Made by a program: the position numbers and the translations under genes | Shown: in pieces, positions 6,855 through 6,914 of the stretch | Position numbering within the stretch: position 1 is the stretch's first letter | Layout of the letters: each line of letters begins with the position of its first letter | NCBI GenBank assembly: GCA_002305955.1 | Contig: DBRH01000048.1 | Coordinates: 3,189-10,102, forward strand | Length of the DNA stretch: 6,914 bases | From: Kosmotogaceae bacterium UBA1373 | GTDB taxonomy: Bacteria > Thermotogota > Thermotogae > Petrotogales > Kosmotogaceae | Reading direction: 5' to 3' | Notes under the pieces: generated by a model | The model's input: the letters and a program-made list of their open reading frames with translations, nothing else | Database searches by the model: none | Told to the model about the DNA's origin: nothing

Positions 6855-6883
6855 ATTATATCTATTTGAAATGAAATATCCTA
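6855..6883 (-). promoter_or_regulatory. Probable housekeeping-sigma promoter of the operon
   Basis: The minus strand carries a perfect -10 box TATAAT at 6860-6855, about 50 bases before the polymerase start codon. At a 17-base spacing the -35 position reads TAGGAT (6883-6878), which is poor. An A/T-rich stretch farther upstream (about 6886-6901) could act as an UP element. Transcription would begin near 6848, leaving a leader of about 43 bases. No sigma54 type -24/-12 pair was seen in the 109 bases available. Confidence 0.5.
6863..6878. repeat. Short inverted repeat in the promoter spacer
   Basis: TATTT and AAATA form five-base arms separated by six bases, lying exactly between the -10 box and the -35 position. 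It could be an operator, but short A/T palindromes are common by chance in such sequence. Confidence 0.2.
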
Positions 6884-6914
6884 GAAAGTATAAAAAATAT
6901 TCCACAGACATTGC

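Noticed and set aside
6806..6914. Sigma54 promoter upstream of the operon, suggested by the AAA+ gene
   Set aside because: No GG and GC pair at the -24/-12 spacing was seen in either strand of this short leader; a TATAAT box is present instead.
1..6914. CRISPR array within the window
   Set aside because: No spaced direct repeats of 24-40 bases were noticed; almost all of the window is coding.

Overview
The window is one minus-strand operon of four genes, transcribed from right to left. In order they encode a single-chain, two-barrel RNA polymerase of 1296 residues (6805 to 2915), an unrecognised 300-residue protein (2918 to 2016), a sigma54-activator-type AAA+ ATPase with no DNA-binding domain (2010 to 592), and the N-terminal 190 residues of a Cas6 CRISPR RNA endonuclease (572, running off the left edge). 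Genes 1 and 2 overlap by four bases, genes 2 and 3 are separated by about five, and genes 3 and 4 by 19. All four have good Shine-Dalgarno sequences, and no terminator or internal gap was seen. A perfect TATAAT box in the 109-base leader suggests that the host's main sigma factor transcribes the unit.

The polymerase is not a housekeeping rpoB-rpoC product. It carries the beta motifs (the IETPE-type fork segment, NFED, GDKxxGRHGNKG, GGQRxGEME) and then the beta-prime motifs (LGRRxxYSAR, NRQPSLH, DFDGD, bridge helix, zinc-binding cysteines, trigger loop) in canonical order on one chain. It has less than half the combined length of cellular beta plus beta-prime. The reductions appear to fall on the beta lobe/protrusion with the rifampicin pocket, and on the beta-prime N-terminal zinc ribbon and clamp helices where sigma normally docks. 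Two active-site positions that contact the substrate are changed.

The most interesting point is the combination: a compact RNA polymerase, a GAFTGA-containing AAA+ remodeller and a CRISPR RNA-processing nuclease appear to be made from one transcript. I infer a CRISPR-linked transcription or RNA-synthesis module. The polymerase would make an RNA (pre-crRNA, protospacer copies or a signal), the AAA+ protein would activate or remodel it, and Cas6 would process the product. I do not recall such a system being described, but I could not search. The other cas genes and any CRISPR array would lie left of position 1 or elsewhere.

The host is a bacterium: the window has Shine-Dalgarno-led genes, GTG and TTG starts, and a bacterial -10 box. 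Strong GAGGTGA ribosome-binding sites, a base composition a little under half GC by eye, and Lys/Glu-rich proteins with many AGA/AGG arginine codons would suit a member of the Thermotogota, but this is a weak guess. There is no stretch over 300 bases without a gene.
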